Translations under genes and position numbers: made by a program
The notes under the pieces: model-generated
What the model was told of the DNA's origin: nothing
Databases searched by the model: none
What the model saw: the letters and a program-made list of their open reading frames with translations, nothing else
Part shown: one piece after another, positions 1 through 11,756 of the stretch
How the letters are laid out: each line of letters starts with the position of its first letter
Numbering within the stretch: position 1 is the first letter of the stretch
DNA from: Pristionchus mayeri
Taxonomy: Eukaryota > Nematoda > Chromadorea > Rhabditida > Neodiplogasteridae
Direction: 5' to 3'
Length of the DNA: 64,000 nucleotides
NCBI GenBank assembly: GCA_036245805.1
Contig: BTRK01000005.1
Coordinates: 45,123,216-45,187,215, forward strand

Positions 1-159
1 CAAGTTTTAGTTCAGTGTTTTTTGTTGCAGAATTTGGTCATCTCATCTAACTAGTCTTCTTCTCCCTTTTATCGAGTTTAAATCTGAAATGAGTAAAATT
101 AGTTGTAGAATTGTTTGTATGGTACAAGGATGGTTTCTAATTAGAAACAAGTGAAAGTG

Positions 160-2148
160 CTAAATATAAATGGTAAAAAGTTTTTCGTGGCAGAATTTCG
201 TCATCTTATCTAGGTAACTCATAATCTCAGCATTGGTTGGGTCCCTCTCCTCCAGAATCGAATCGAACTCTAGCATGGGTGCCAGAGTTTCGATCGATCT
301 CTTCTCGTCCTCCTCGCTCAGCTCGTAACTCGATCTATTGTCCAGATAGTGCTTCATAGAAATATTATCATCCAATTCGGTATTCTGATGTATAATTATC
401 CGTTATTGTCGTACGATACCATATAGCTCACCAAGAGGAATTTAACGAGTTCCATGAGTGGGGGATGGTGACCGAGGAAGTGACTGAGCAGTCCTCTATA
501 AGTTAAATAATTTAGGATGCACTCTGGTTTTGTTTCATTCATTCAACAGAAATCTTACCGGTGCCAACTCTCAACGAGATTGATGGTTCGATGAAGATCG
601 ACCATGAACTTACACACCATCGCCTTCGGCTGAGACATCCATTCGGACTTGAAATACTCCAGGAAATTATGGGCTGCTGTGTAAGCAGGGTGTACATTGG
701 ACACAGGGACCACGAGAAGGCCACACCTGGACGAGAAGGCCACACCTGGTCAATGTACACTCGAGGAAGGAAGATGGACGCACGCATTCGATTGAACCAC
801 ACACGCACGACAGGATGGCTCCTCGCGAATGCATTCAGCCCGTAGGATGAAATTTTGTCATTAATGCATTTGAGGGCATGGAAGGAACAACCTTGGTGTG
901 TTGCCATCGAAAGAGTAGTTCGGATAGCCTTTATGATCCCCGTCTCCCAATCACTCACGATCCGAACTCCTCTCAGGGGGAAATTCATCTCCGAGAAGAT
1001 CGAGAACAGGAACTGTAAATATACGATGTATTGGTTCAAACAGTCACAGCAAACCTCAAAAAGGAGGATGTACTCGGAGGCGGCCTTGGATGGAAGGAGA
1101 GCAGCCATCAGCAGAAAGCTTGTGTTTCAGCAGCAGACTCGGATTGTGAAAAGTTGGTATGCTCGTTTCTTAGTACAAGTGGGCATGGGAGTGAAACCGA
1201 AATTACCGTCAACGAGAAGGGCTTCGATTCCCAAATCGATCGCCAGTTGGAACGTTCGTCTCGCAGCCAGGTAGATTCTCTTCGAGTCCTCCGGGTCTGA
1301 AATTCTGTACGTCTCTTTCAGGCCTATAATTTCGATATCCTTATCATCTATCTGATCGTACTCCTCCACTCTCGATACTCCGGTTGCTCTGAAATTATTA
1401 GGAATGGGGAAACTATTTGTTTCATCTCATAACCGACTATGAAAACTAACTTTTTCACGTCCGACAGCTGCCGTTTCCTCTTGTTCTTGTTTTTGCCTCC
1501 ACTGTACAGATCGAGAACCTCATCGACGTCACCTGGCAAGATAAGATTAGCAATGCCCTCTCTCTTGGCAATCATAGCATTGCATTCCTTGTATGCACGG
1601 GATGGGTTCTTCAAGTGACCCGCTGATGCAGACTCAGAGTTCTTGACGGAAAAATCCTTCCTGAGGATAACACTTTCATTTATTTATGATAAACAAAACT
1701 TATAAATAAAAAATATTTCTCACGCAATTTTGGAACTAAGGACTACTGCTGCCCTGCACTTCTCGTCCGTAGTCCAATCGCATCTGTGGCGAGAGGCATC
1801 AGCGGGGTTCGAGAGGAACACCGCTTGACCCTCATCGGGAAAGAACACCCGTACGGTTGCTTTCGTGCCTGCAGAGGTGCATCTTTCACATGAGATACAT
1901 GCATACTATGCCTTCCGATTGGTTACAGGGACTTCATCTCCATCGATTTTATCTTTGAATCGGAAAGACAAGATGTAGTCCTGCTCTCCACTGATTCGGT
2001 ATGCGGCAATCTTGTTTTTGCCTTACAATGTAAGATGTAATGAAAATCTTTTTGGATGTGGTAAAGATAAACTAAATACATAATAACTTTACGTACCTTG
2101 GTTGCTCGGTAAGGAAAATCCGCTCCACGTGTTGCTGATTGCTGCCAT
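160..2148 (-). pseudogene. Decayed MULE transposase gene with FLYWCH-like N-terminal segment
   Basis: Seven exons can be chained on the minus strand with matching phases: 2097-2148, 1724-2021, 1451-1660, 1055-1388, 559-1012, 432-495 and about 160-384. Exon 2 has a Cys/His pattern (YACISCERC, then SRHRCDWTTDEKCRAAVV) resembling a FLYWCH-type zinc-binding fold. Exon 4 holds LLVDGNFGF and MAALLPSK, and exon 5 holds VRIVSDWETGII, GCSFHALKCI and TINLVESWHR. This is the usual order of a MULE transposase DDE domain (first Asp, second Asp, Asn..Glu..His motif). Lesions are a TAG at 1916-1918, a TGA at 1127-1129, and a tandem duplication of 19 bp at 712-749 that shifts the frame in exon 5. The start was chosen at the ATG at 2148, which opens MAAISNTW. 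It could be a dead transposon or a dead domesticated copy; terminal inverted repeats were not found. Confidence 0.75.
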
Positions 2149-2324
2149 TTCTGAAGAGAAGCAAAATCATAAACCGAAAAACAAACGTCATACGCTTGCA
2201 ACGAAAATGAAAAGCGAAAATCACATATCAGGAATTATGGAAAGGAAAATATTAAAAAATAGAGGAAGAGAGAGAGAGAGCGCGCGCATGTGTGATGCAC
2301 TGCTCTGAGGGCTCCCTTATATAG

Positions 2325-2456
2325 GGGAGAGGGGAGGGGGAGGGCAGGAATCTTCCTTTGTGCGGAGGGGGAGGGCAGGAACCTTCCGTTGTGGGGAGGG
2401 GGAGGGCAGGAACCTTCCGTTGTGGGGAGGGGGGGGGGGCAGGAACCTTCCTTTGT
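2325..2456. repeat. G-rich minisatellite, 31-34 bp unit
   Basis: Four tandem units start near 2341, 2372, 2403 and 2437, each containing AGGGCAGGAACCTTCC and a G run. The last unit is lengthened by a longer G run. It directly follows a short GA/GC microsatellite at 2267-2288. Confidence 0.85.
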
Positions 2457-2514
2457 CGTCGGATGTGGCTGGAGCCGACTGATCAACTGACAAGAGATAA
2501 TGAGTGATCATGAG

Positions 2515-3043
2515 TTCATGCCCACAGGCAAGGGAGGGCGAGGGGACGTTTTGGTGGGGGACGTTTTGGTAGAGGGGACGTTTTGGTAAGGGGACGTTTT
2601 GGTAGCGCGCGGAGGGGACGAGAAGAAATGAGAAGAAAGTGAGAAGAACTGAGAAGAAATGAAAAGAAAAAAGAGACCAATGGGAGAGTTCTGAGAGAGA
2701 TATGAGAGACAGTGAGAGTGAGACAAGTTTGAGAACTAAAGTAAAGTGATATGTATTGTCGTTCCTCTATTTGGATCATTGTGATAAAACTGTTGTATCT
2801 ATTACGTACTGTTCTTTCCACACAACGTAGGGGGGAAATGAAAATCGCAAGACCATAATGTATGCACATCTAAGGGGGATCATTATTTCATGCCCACAGG
2901 CAAGGGAGGGAGAGGGGAAGTTTTGGTGGGGGACGTTTTGGTAAGGGGACGTTTTGGTAGCGCGCGGAGGGGACGTTTTGGTAGCGCGCGGAGGGGACGT
3001 TTTGGTAGTACCCCTTTAGAGAGGAGGGACGTTTTGGTATGGA
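2515..3043. repeat. GGGGACGTTTTGGT minisatellite in two duplicated blocks
   Basis: The motif GGGGACGTTTTGGT recurs at 2538-2605 and 2910-3040, partly joined by GTAGCGCGCGGA. Both blocks start with the same lead-in (CATGCCCACAGGCAAGGGAG at 2519 and 2889), so a unit of about 370 bp was duplicated. The reading frames through it are low-complexity Thr/Ser/Lys/Pro repeats and are not credible proteins. Confidence 0.85.
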
Positions 3044-4441
3044 CCCGTTCACAACTTCTGCATGTTTGCACAACTTTGCTTTTGTAAGGGCGCATGTGTT
3101 TCTATGCTACGTTTTACCCCAGCTGTCGTTAATTTCAATGCACCATTCAGAACTAATATTTCAACCGGAGCTTTGTTGAAAATTGGATTCCAGTTTCAAC
3201 ATTTCCGCATTCGTTCTATTATTTTATGATTTTCCGCATTTTCATTCCTTTTCTGGGGTTCCGGCCCCAAACTTTCTATACCACGGTGCAGTCTTCGGCA
3301 ATTTCAGTTTACCAATCAAAACTGAAATTTCAATCGGAGCTTTTTTGACAATTGTATCCCAGTTACGGAATCTCTCGAAACTTGCCCATATATTGACAAT
3401 GTTTTTTTTCGTATTTTCAGGACTTTTCCTTGTTTTTCACTACCAATTGTGAAACTATCAATATCGGAGATTCAAAAAATCGATTTTTAAAGAATATGTA
3501 ATGCTCTACTTTTGCACCCTAGACAAAATGTTCATTACTGTTGTATTGTTTGGTTCACAATTTGTACGTTCTGAACTAATCCCATCCATCTATCGACCTG
3601 AAATCTCGAAAGAAGTGGTGCAGGGTGTGATATTCCGAGATTCAAAACCGATTCTCAAAAAAATATCCGGTCGATATTCCAAGTCTGATGAGTGGAATCG
3701 AAGTAAAAGTGATTATACTACAAAGTGGTGTCGAAACCTAGGGGCCAAACTCCCATTAAAGGTATATGTACACGAAAAAAATGAAAAGTGTGACCAAAAA
3801 ATGATTTTCAAAATCGCTCGGATTTCTGTCCATACGGTGCCCTAGAGCACTTTTAAGCATCCTAACATAACGCAAAAAGAATTTTGAGTCTAGCTACTTC
3901 GGCTGAGAAAATATGAATTTTCATCATTTTTCACTGTGCCCGCACCTGGCGCGTCACTTTGCGCGATAAAGAGGAGATAGCTGCCAATTTTCAAATGAGG
4001 ACCCTAGGTACTCTAGGTCCTATATGTGACCCTGGCTGAAATTGTTTTCCGGGCTCAATGTCCGGACAGTGGTGACTCTTCTCAGATCCGGCCTCTTAAA
4101 TCAGTATTTTTTTTTTTCGATAAACGTCTTGTTTTGGTACATTCGTTTGATGCATTACTGGGGTGAGTAGTGTAGTCATATTGATGGTTGAATGGTTCTA
4201 AATGGCAGAGTCGACACGGTATATTGTAAGTGCCTCATCATTGGTTTTTCCCCAAATCAGATCATACGTAGACACTGTATTTCTCCTAGAAAGATTTCAA
4301 GACATTTATTTTCTCTTTAACGACGTTTTCAAAGAATTGCATGCATCGAACATGCGCTTGAACACGTGAATCGCGTGATAAGTTTGAGAAGAAAGGTATA
4401 CATAAATGATACAATTCGAGTAGTAAAAATATGGGGAAGGA
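3044..4441. other. No gene recognised
   Basis: AT-rich non-coding DNA. An imperfect direct repeat is visible (3150-3200 and 3320-3370, sharing TTTCAAYCGGAGCTTT). No exon chain, RNA gene or complete mobile element was recognised. Confidence 0.5.
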
Positions 4442-6440
4442 TCAAGCCAAATGTCGTAAGCCAAGCCAAGCCATTGAAGGAGTGACAGTCGTAGTTATCC
4501 TAGGAAGATTCGAAGACGTTGACTGAGAGGCCACCGAATTTCTGGTAAGGAAGTCCGTGAACGTGAGAAGACGGCGAACTTTCGGCGAAACGATGACAAG
4601 TGCGATCGATCCGACGTAAATTGCCATATAGTGCGGATATGGGTACTGCAATCATTAAATCGTTCAAAAACTGAATTTTTCCAAGTTTAGCCGCCATACC
4701 GGTGTATAACATGAACTCGAAAAATACCTACCGCATCTCGAATAAAGGTAGTCCAAGTAGTGAGCTGGAAGACTGAGATAAGTATCCACGTCATCTCAAT
4801 TGAAATTTAGCTTGATGTTTTCGCTTTTATTATTATTATTATTATTATTCTCGAAATCTAGTGCGTGATTGATAGAACGATTTCACGAGGTGGTCCAGCG
4901 TCATTTAAATTGTTCATTTTCGAAAGCATTATGAAATTACCAACTTGATATAATCATAAATGACTCGAAATTAAATATTTCGAAACTACCAACTTGATAG
5001 AACGCTTTCACAAGATGACTGATCGTGCAAGCGGACGCCACAATAAACATGCTCCGCTGCTGACGACGGAGCATCTGTCTCGTATGAGCCTGAGTTCTCT
5101 AAATTGTTCAAACAATGAATAGGCGTATCTGCACTCTGTATTTCTGGCAAATGAAGATTAATGGTGAGATTAATGGACAACTTCCAGAATGTTTAAACAT
5201 CATTTTTTAATTATGCATCTACGGAAAATATTAGGCGTTGTCCATGTACGGGGTTGCTCCCGACAGGGCTAATACGCAATGCACATACCTCACTAACTCT
5301 GCCCAGCTTGATCAAATCGATGCTTGTAAGAACCGTCAGAACGATTGCAATGGCTGAGTATGCAAAATATATGTAAGACGAGAGGATCTTGTTTGTCTGC
5401 AAATGTGTAGGTTATTGTAATTCACAATTCTGGTATCCTCAGAACGAGCTAACTCGGATGAGAACTATGACGTCATAGCGCCGTTGATGCATCAAAGTCG
5501 GCATGCCATCATAGTTCTCATCCGACCTATCACAATTATTAATTGACGGTGATCATCCGATCTAGCGCCGTTTTTTCACTCACAAAGACGCATTCATCGT
5601 CGAAGAATAGGATGGATTTTCCGCCGACGTTCAGGAAAGTGTGTCCACAATAGAACAAGGGGATGCATTGCCCAGCGGATACGATTACCGCTGCCAGTAT
5701 GAGTACGGAGGTGACGCGTGAGCTCCAAACCTGAAATTGATATATGGGCACTAGGTCGGATGACAACTATGACGTCATGCCGCCTTTGATATATCAAAGG
5801 CGGCATGACGTCATAGTTCTCATCCGACCTAGTACCGATATATGAAAGGAGGCACTGAGCCATAGTTCACAGCCGATAATAACTTATACTGATCGTATAA
5901 CTAGTTTTCGAGGAGAAACATCATTTGTCAGGCGAGTGGGAAATGGATCAAAGAAGCGCCGAGATACCTCTTCCGCCATTATTCCACTCCGAATAACCAC
6001 AAATCGATGAATTACGATGTACAATTTTCCGATTGTTGCGGCCGTCGCTCCGAACGAGTTGGCGGTCTGCTGTAAATGTTAGGTGTCCTCGCGAATTGTT
6101 GTACTCTTAGGCTTACATATGCGATTTTGAAGATCCATGTGTGTTCAGCGGGTGGGGGAACGCGTACATCGAGAATGTAGCCAACAACGGAGATAATACC
6201 GCAAATTCCTGGATTTTTTTTAAAATCTTTAAAATGATGGCACTATAGTCGCCAAAAAATTTCATTTGTTACTAAGGCATTCCTAAATGAAATTGTCAAG
6301 AATTAGAAAAATGTACCTGTAAATAGGAAGAATGAGAAGAATGGCGTCTTGAAGTAGGGGTCGTTCGAGATTATCAATCTAACCAGCATGTACGTTTTTG
6401 GATGTTGAAGAAGCGATATGACAGTCTCTTCATTCACCAC
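4442..6440 (-). CDS. 7TM chemoreceptor gene (Srv/Srg-like layout), N-terminal exon not found
   Basis: Minus-strand exons with fitting splice sites: 6317-6389 (perhaps extending to about 6440), 6117-6208, 5968-6069, 5584-5730, 5289-5396, 4732-4794 and 4442-4645 (stop). The translated pieces read as TM2 (FFSFFLFTGICGIISVVGYI), TM3 ending in HRFVVIR (equivalent of the DRY region), TM4 plus a loop with Cys residues (SAGQCIPLFYCGH), TM5 (YIYFAYSAIAIVLTVLTSID), TM6 (MTWILISVFQLTTWTTFIRD) and TM7 (MAIYVGSIALVIVSPKVRRL). This order is that of nematode serpentine chemoreceptors, which act in ciliated sensory neurons. Family assignment is only by general resemblance. TM1 should lie in an exon upstream of 6440 but I could not identify it, so the gene may be truncated. 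Two CRE-containing palindromes sit in its introns. Confidence 0.6.
4826..4849. repeat. (TTA)n microsatellite
   Basis: Eight TTA/TAT triplets in a row, just 5' (minus-strand sense) of the TM6 exon of the receptor gene. Confidence 0.9.
5455..5525. mobile_element. Short palindromic MITE with CRE site, copy 1
   Basis: Inverted repeat: CGGATGAGAACTATGACGTC at the left is answered by CATAGTTCTCATCCG at the right. It contains one full TGACGTCA. It lies in an intron of the 4.4-6.4 kb receptor gene. Related copies are at 5751-5832 and 57381-57474. Confidence 0.75.
5751..5832. mobile_element. Short palindromic MITE with two CRE sites, copy 2
   Basis: Near-perfect 82-bp palindrome centred on TTTGATATATCAAA. 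Each arm holds a complete TGACGTCA. It lies in the intron directly upstream (minus sense) of the TM4 exon at 5584-5730 and would fold into one long hairpin in RNA. Confidence 0.85.
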
Positions 6441-7177
6441 ACTCTCTCACTACTCACGTGGTCTAGATAGTGTATGAAATGGAGATAAACTCGTGCTCAG
6501 ATGCAACCAGCGAACTACTAGTGATGATTACCGCCCGTGGTGTAGTCTCGGGTACTTTTTCTGAATATTTCTCAACGCACGTGATCTGGTGGACGAATGT
6601 ATTGGTCGTGAGTCAAAATACCACCTAACTCCCTGCTAACGTCACTCCAGTCCAATATTGGCAAATATTGGTGAATAAAGAATAAGAATTAGAGTAAGAA
6701 TGAGTCGCGGATGTACACGTAGAATAGAATAGATGTATGCACGCGAAGGCTTTCAAGGAAAGCGCTAGAAATTTGTGGGGAAAGCATGTATTCAGCACTC
6801 TTTACTTCCTGTGGATGAAGCTCGAAAAACGATGACACGCTCTCTTCGGCCGATAGAGTGTGGGAAATGAAGAGACTGATAATCGAACTTTAATGAACGA
6901 GAGGAGGCTAGAATTAAAGATTCGATCGGTTCGAGTGGAACGTTCAGCGAAATGCAATCGGCGAATTATGGATTATGATGCCTACACGGGTTATGTTCTC
7001 GTGGAGGGCGACTTCAGGCCTACAAACTTTTTGGAGTATGTTCACGTTACTTAGGCCAGACTGCCTAATGAGAAAATTTCTTGCGAAACCATCCCTAATG
7101 AAAAACTTTCCTTAATGAGGACATATCTTGCCAAGATATCCCTAGTGAGAAGAACTAATTTCGAATTCGGCAAACCT
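6441..7177. other. No gene recognised
   Basis: Should contain the missing first exon(s) of the upstream receptor gene, but no hydrophobic exon with good splice sites was found. A short plus-strand open frame at 6860-7054 has no recognisable motif. Confidence 0.4.
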
Positions 7178-7472
7178 TAAAGGAGTGCTCCGGGGAATGA
7201 ATGCTAGGGAGTCCCACCGCGAAAATTCTGCGCTCTCAATGGGAAACTGTAGCTACTTTGACCCGATAAAGAGGCGAGCGTGAAGAAGAGCAAGTGAAAC
7301 ATAAAATAATCAGTCACGACCCTGCGCTATCAATGAACTTTGCGCGCATGTAAATAGCCTCAGAGTCATATGTGGAACTTCGGACAAAGTGATTTCTGAT
7401 CGGGTTAGTGTCCTCTACAATATCCAAACTGTCACCATGGGTGACGGAACATTCCCCGGAGCACCCCTTTAA
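7178..7472. mobile_element. Inverted-repeat MITE flanked by TTAA, copy 1
   Basis: Ends are near-perfect inverted repeats, TTAAAGGAGTGCTCCGGGG at the left and CCCCGGAGCACCCCTTTAA at the right, with TTAA at both outer ends. About 295 bp, non-coding. The internal sequence matches the inverted copy at 11461-11756. TTAA ends suggest mobilisation by a piggyBac-like transposase, which is inferred from the target site only. Confidence 0.8.
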
Positions 7473-7693
7473 ATGGGCGCTCGCGAGAATAAATGATAGG
7501 GATTCTGCGCTCGCAAGGAGAAATGTGTTACTCTATTACAAACATTGGGTGAAGCAAGTGAAGACTAACTGAACCAGTCACGATCTTGCGCATTCAATGA
7601 GCTTTAGTCAAAGGAGGCGTATGCGGATCTCCGATTAGGCGAGTGTCATTTACATCATCCTTCATTATGGCAGATCATCCCTTTAAATATGCC
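7473..7693. mobile_element. Degenerate relative of the TTAA MITE
   Basis: Immediately follows copy 1 and keeps the same internal order (CTGCGCTCGCAAGG, CAGTCACGATCTTGCGC, CTCCGATTAGGCGAGTGTC, final CCCTTTAAAT), but the ends are eroded. Confidence 0.55.
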
Positions 7694-8759
7694 CGCAATA
7701 TCCCAAGACCTGTTCGTATGATTACTCTAAAACTAAACTAAATTCTCCCGGCAAGGATTTTCCGAGACCGCCCGCCATTCCAACTCACCGCCGATCTCAT
7801 GTCATCTGAACTAATGTTCGAGAAACGGGACTTCAACTCCTCATTCGAAGCACTCTTTCGAGATTGTATACAATGAGATACTTCACGACCCCAGTTCAAA
7901 TGAAATCAGCAACATACCAGTAAAATAACCGCTATTGGTCTAGTCTCACGATGGGGGAATTTTTGCCTAATTTGTAATTCCCGGGGTCTGGGTATGAGGT
8001 TGGGCGAGATCAAAGGGGAGACGGATGATCATCTTTATTGGATCTTTATTCTGCGAAATTTGGTTGGGTCAGACTGCGGGCAACAAACATATTCGCCAAT
8101 TCTAGGAATGCCCTCGATGGCGTCTGTTCGGGCTACAAATTCCACAGTAGATAACACATGACGTCAGAGGCTTACTAGATTTTGAATATACACATTTCGA
8201 ATGCAAGGCCCGTGAACTGTGGCTGAAGGTGGGGCGAGTGGGCTGGTGCATAACTGAGAGTGGCGTCAATGACATTATCAAGAATACAATTTTCTTTGTC
8301 TGGAGCTTACTTTATCAGGTGAAGTAACGCAGTCTTGCATTATACAAAACCGAGAAGCTCATTTCTGCGTACATGCAACAAATGTGCACACACAATTTCT
8401 TTGAAATCAACTAACATCCAAACACGAGACCGAGTCTGAAAGCATTATTGCACGCAATACTATTCGAATCTCGTCGCTCTCTCGAGTTCAACGAGACATT
8501 TCTCAATTCTGCGTGTATATTTGCTTGCAACCAAATTATGTAGCAAAATCTATGGAACATTTTTTTTCTAATTTACGAAAAAATAACTCGTGAAGCCGGT
8601 TATAACGATTCCTATGGGTTAACCGAAACAACAATTCATGAAAATAACTTCAGTATAGAAAGTTTCCGCCTTCCCAATCAGATTTTTGAGGCATTATTCG
8701 AGGAAGATGTAAAGACTGCTGAAGACGTGATTTCCCCCTTCCCCTTTCTACAGCTTTCA
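7694..8759. other. No gene recognised
   Basis: Non-coding sequence without a credible exon chain, RNA gene or complete element. Confidence 0.4.
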
Positions 8760-9036
8760 TTGTTACCCTTAAACACGCAACGCGCATGAATACAGATAGT
8801 CTATGCTATGCAATGTATATAGACACCAGCACCCATGATCAGTACCGAATGTGGGATATATGTAGTACTTTTACTATTGTGCTATAAAGGTAAAATATAT
8901 AACTCTCGTCTTCGTACTTTACCCCAACACTCATACGTAGTTCATTGTTACCCATCCACAAGCAACACGCATGCATACAGCTATTCTATTCTACGTACAC
9001 ACCCGCGGTTCATGACCACTGTATGCGCGATATATG
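8760..9036. repeat. Two direct copies of a ~140-bp repeat (third copy at 13300)
   Basis: A unit with ATTGTTACCC, an (A)CACGCAACRCGCATG block and a GACC/GATC..GCGATATATGTA end occurs at about 8757-8872 and 8898-9036. It recurs at 13300-13440. The second copy ends exactly where the outer mariner-type element is inserted. Confidence 0.7.
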
Positions 9037-9536
9037 TATTAGGTTGGTGAGAAAGTAATGTTAGATTTGAATGATGGTTTTTGAACCCCCATAAAATCCT
9101 TGTCGTCAAAGATCTTATGCTAGCTCGAAGGCATATATTAAGGGTTGACTTGGCCAATGTACGCATATGTTCGAATCGCATAATGCTTTTTGGGTATCCT
9201 GGAAAACGTAGTTTTGTCAAACGTGAAATTTTCGCACGTCTCTAAAATTTTTTTGTTGGCTCTCGAATTTTGATGGAAAAATAGCCATTTATTCTTACAT
9301 AGTGAACTGTGAAGCCCATAGGCAGTTCTCTCGAAAAACAGGTCTATGGTCGTTTAAGCCTCAACATAGCACGATTTACACACCATTGAATCCAACCCTG
9401 GCCGAGGTAACACTTCAAAAATGATAATAATTCCTGCATCGAGGATTATTCAGATTGGCTTCTAAATACGTGCGCTTGTATTGTACACTATTTTGCTACA
9501 TATTGCGTGAAATTATTTCAAGTTATGCCTTTTCTA

Positions 9537-10801
9537 TTAGGTTGTAACATAAGTTTTGTCGCATTTCGGAGGTTCACAATATTTCCATGAAGGATACTTC
9601 TCAAACATTATCAATGCCTGACCTCCTAGTATATGTTTGGGGTGTTCATGCACATTCAAACCATAGGGTAGAGCTGAACTGCGCACGCTGGCTATGCGAA
9701 AAATATTAATATGAACTGATTTAAATTTGGTGCAGATTTTATTAATTCGTTTGATCGGGTGCTAGTTCGCAGAGATGAATAATGAACCAAACTTCTACAG
9801 CATGGTGATATACCCCGTCAATGCTCTTTCAAAATATACGCCAGATATGGTGCTATGTTGAGCGGAACCAAAGATATACTTCACTGAGTGTAAGGTTAGC
9901 CGCTGATTCGTAGCCAACTTGACCAACTCTTCTGAATCCAGAATTGCAACAACAGTGACTAACATAAGTGCGTTCAATTACCACTCATGGAGGTATAATT
10001 TATCATTAAACAAGTGAGAGAAAGAACACTCCACTTGTGGGAAATTTGAATTTTTATTAATTCAATTCGCGCACAATTTTACCAAAATTTGCAAGTTTAG
10101 GTGTTTCGAATTAAAGATTGTCATTCAAAAGCTATTTATTTCCAAACTTATCCCAAGTAGATACTAGTAAGGGAAGGGTTTATGGTTCGGATGGACACAA
10201 CAAATCAGATATTGAACATGTGTGCGAGGTAGGAATATGAACAAAGTGCCGATTTCAGTAGTTTAATTTACATACCATCGTTCTGAATGGAGCCACTTAT
10301 CTCAACAGAACCCAATCTACCCCAAACTTTGTCTGCACACTGACCACTTTGGGTGAACTATATTCCACCACTATTTGGATCTGGATATCTACTGAGAAGA
10401 AAATTCGGCTTGCGAAAGTTTTCGCGACCGTCACCAACCATCCACATTATACAAACTCGTCTACATTTCTAGAACGATTTTCGTTTGTCATTATCCGTGA
10501 GTGGTTCAAAATTATGCACATATGTAGTACTTTACGCAAATCACACAAAATCGGCATAATTTATCCTTTTCAAGAAGAGCTGATGCGTGAAAATGGTTTC
10601 TAATCCTTATCTCAGTACAACTTTGTCTGACTAATGTGCCTCCTCAACTGCCTTGACAGGACTGAAGTAAAGCGCGTAAGAAAGAGTACGAAGGCCCTCA
10701 CTGATGATGAATAACGAAATTGAGATTAAATTAATTCGAAGAAATTCTGAGGTTAAAATGCATAAGAGATTGGACGCGACAAAACTTATGTTACAACCTG
10801 A
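9537..10801. mobile_element. Second mariner-type element nested in the first
   Basis: The left end TTAGGTTGTAACATAAGTTT and the right end AAACTTATGTTACAACCTGA form terminal inverted repeats, with TA on both sides (9535-9536 and 10802-10803). Length is 1265 bp. The outer 8 bp match the host element's ends, but the inner TIR differs, so it is a different subfamily. No transposase reading frame was recognised in either strand. Confidence 0.75.
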
Positions 10802-10838
10802 TACTTCTAGAAAAATTAGATTCTCCTCATCGTTGAAT

Positions 10839-11410
10839 TAGGGTTGGCTTCGTGGGAAAAATGGCCGATCCATTTCCCGCGAGAGGGCAGAATGATTCCC
10901 ACTCATTCCCGCTAATCTATGCAAAATGAGTGGGAAGTTATTGGGAAATTGGGATTCCCACTTTAAGCAGGAATCCTACTTCTTTCGGGATTCCTACAAA
11001 TCAAAAACCTAAAATAATTTTAGCAGTAACTCACCAATAAATTATTATGTTTTGCTGCTATCTATATATTAGAACGGTAAACAAACAGGTATATATTTTT
11101 GTAAAAAAAGAAAGCAATCTGAGAAACTCGAACCCATTGCAAGAGAGCACAAGCGCTGGACCACATCCACTAGACTATAGGGGCAGATGGTTGAATGTGA
11201 ATGGAAAGAGTAGATGAGGAGAGGAATCGGAAGAGACCACCGAATACGAGGAGACCGTTCGCAAAATTGAGGAAGCAAGATAATGAGTGGGAAGTGGGAA
11301 TCCCACTAAACGTGGGATTCCCATCTTGCTAACAAAGGAGGTCTGGGAAGTATGTAAAATGAGCAATTTCCCATTGGGATCCCATTTTCCTTCCCACGAA
11401 GCCAACTCTA
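10839..11410. mobile_element. hAT-like inverted-repeat element with a tRNA-like sequence
   Basis: Ends are TAGGGTTGGCTTCGTGGGAA and its complement TTCCCACGAAGCCAACTCTA. The flanks (CGTTGAAT at the left, ACGGTTGAAT at the right) look like an imperfect 8-bp target duplication, as in hAT elements. Inside are further repeats of GGGAATCCCA type. It is non-coding, and a tRNA-like segment with Pol III boxes lies at 11121-11183. Confidence 0.65.
11121..11183 (-). ncRNA. tRNA-like segment (Pol III A and B boxes) inside the hAT-like element
   Basis: On the minus strand TAGTCTAGTGGATGTGG fits a Pol III A box, and GGGTTCGAGTT follows about 30 bases later as a B box. The cloverleaf stems are not complete, so this is a SINE-head type relic and not a functional tRNA. 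Confidence 0.5.
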
Positions 11411-11460
11411 ACGGTTGAATTAAGGTCAACATAGTCAAAATTTTGACTTTTGGTGGACAG

Positions 11461-11756
11461 TTAAAGGAGTGCTCCGGGGAATGTTCCGCCACCCATATTG
11501 ATAGTGTGGATATTGAAGAGGCCACTCACCCGATCAGAAATCACTTTGTACGAAGTTCCACAGACGACTCTGAGGATTTTTACATCCTCGCAAAGTTCAT
11601 TGACAGCGCAGGATAGTGGCTTGTTAGTTTATGTTTCACTCGCTCTTCTTATTTCTCGCCTCTTTCTCGGGTTAACTTCGCTACAGTTTCCCATTGAGAA
11701 CGCAGAATTTTCGTGGTGGGACTCCCTAACATTCATTCCCCGGAGCACCCCTTTAA
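11461..11756. mobile_element. Inverted-repeat MITE flanked by TTAA, copy 2 (inverted)
   Basis: The same termini as 7178-7472 (TTAAAGGAGTGCTCCGGGG ... CCCCGGAGCACCCCTTTAA), with the inner sequence in opposite orientation. It is nested in the outer mariner-type element. A further eroded copy is at 13926-14166. Confidence 0.8.

Noticed and set aside
2235..3095. Open frames rich in Pro, Thr, Ser and Lys over the minisatellites
   Set aside because: They are translations of GGGGACGTTTTGGT and GGGGAGGGCAGGAACC repeats on either strand, with no start, domain or splice support.
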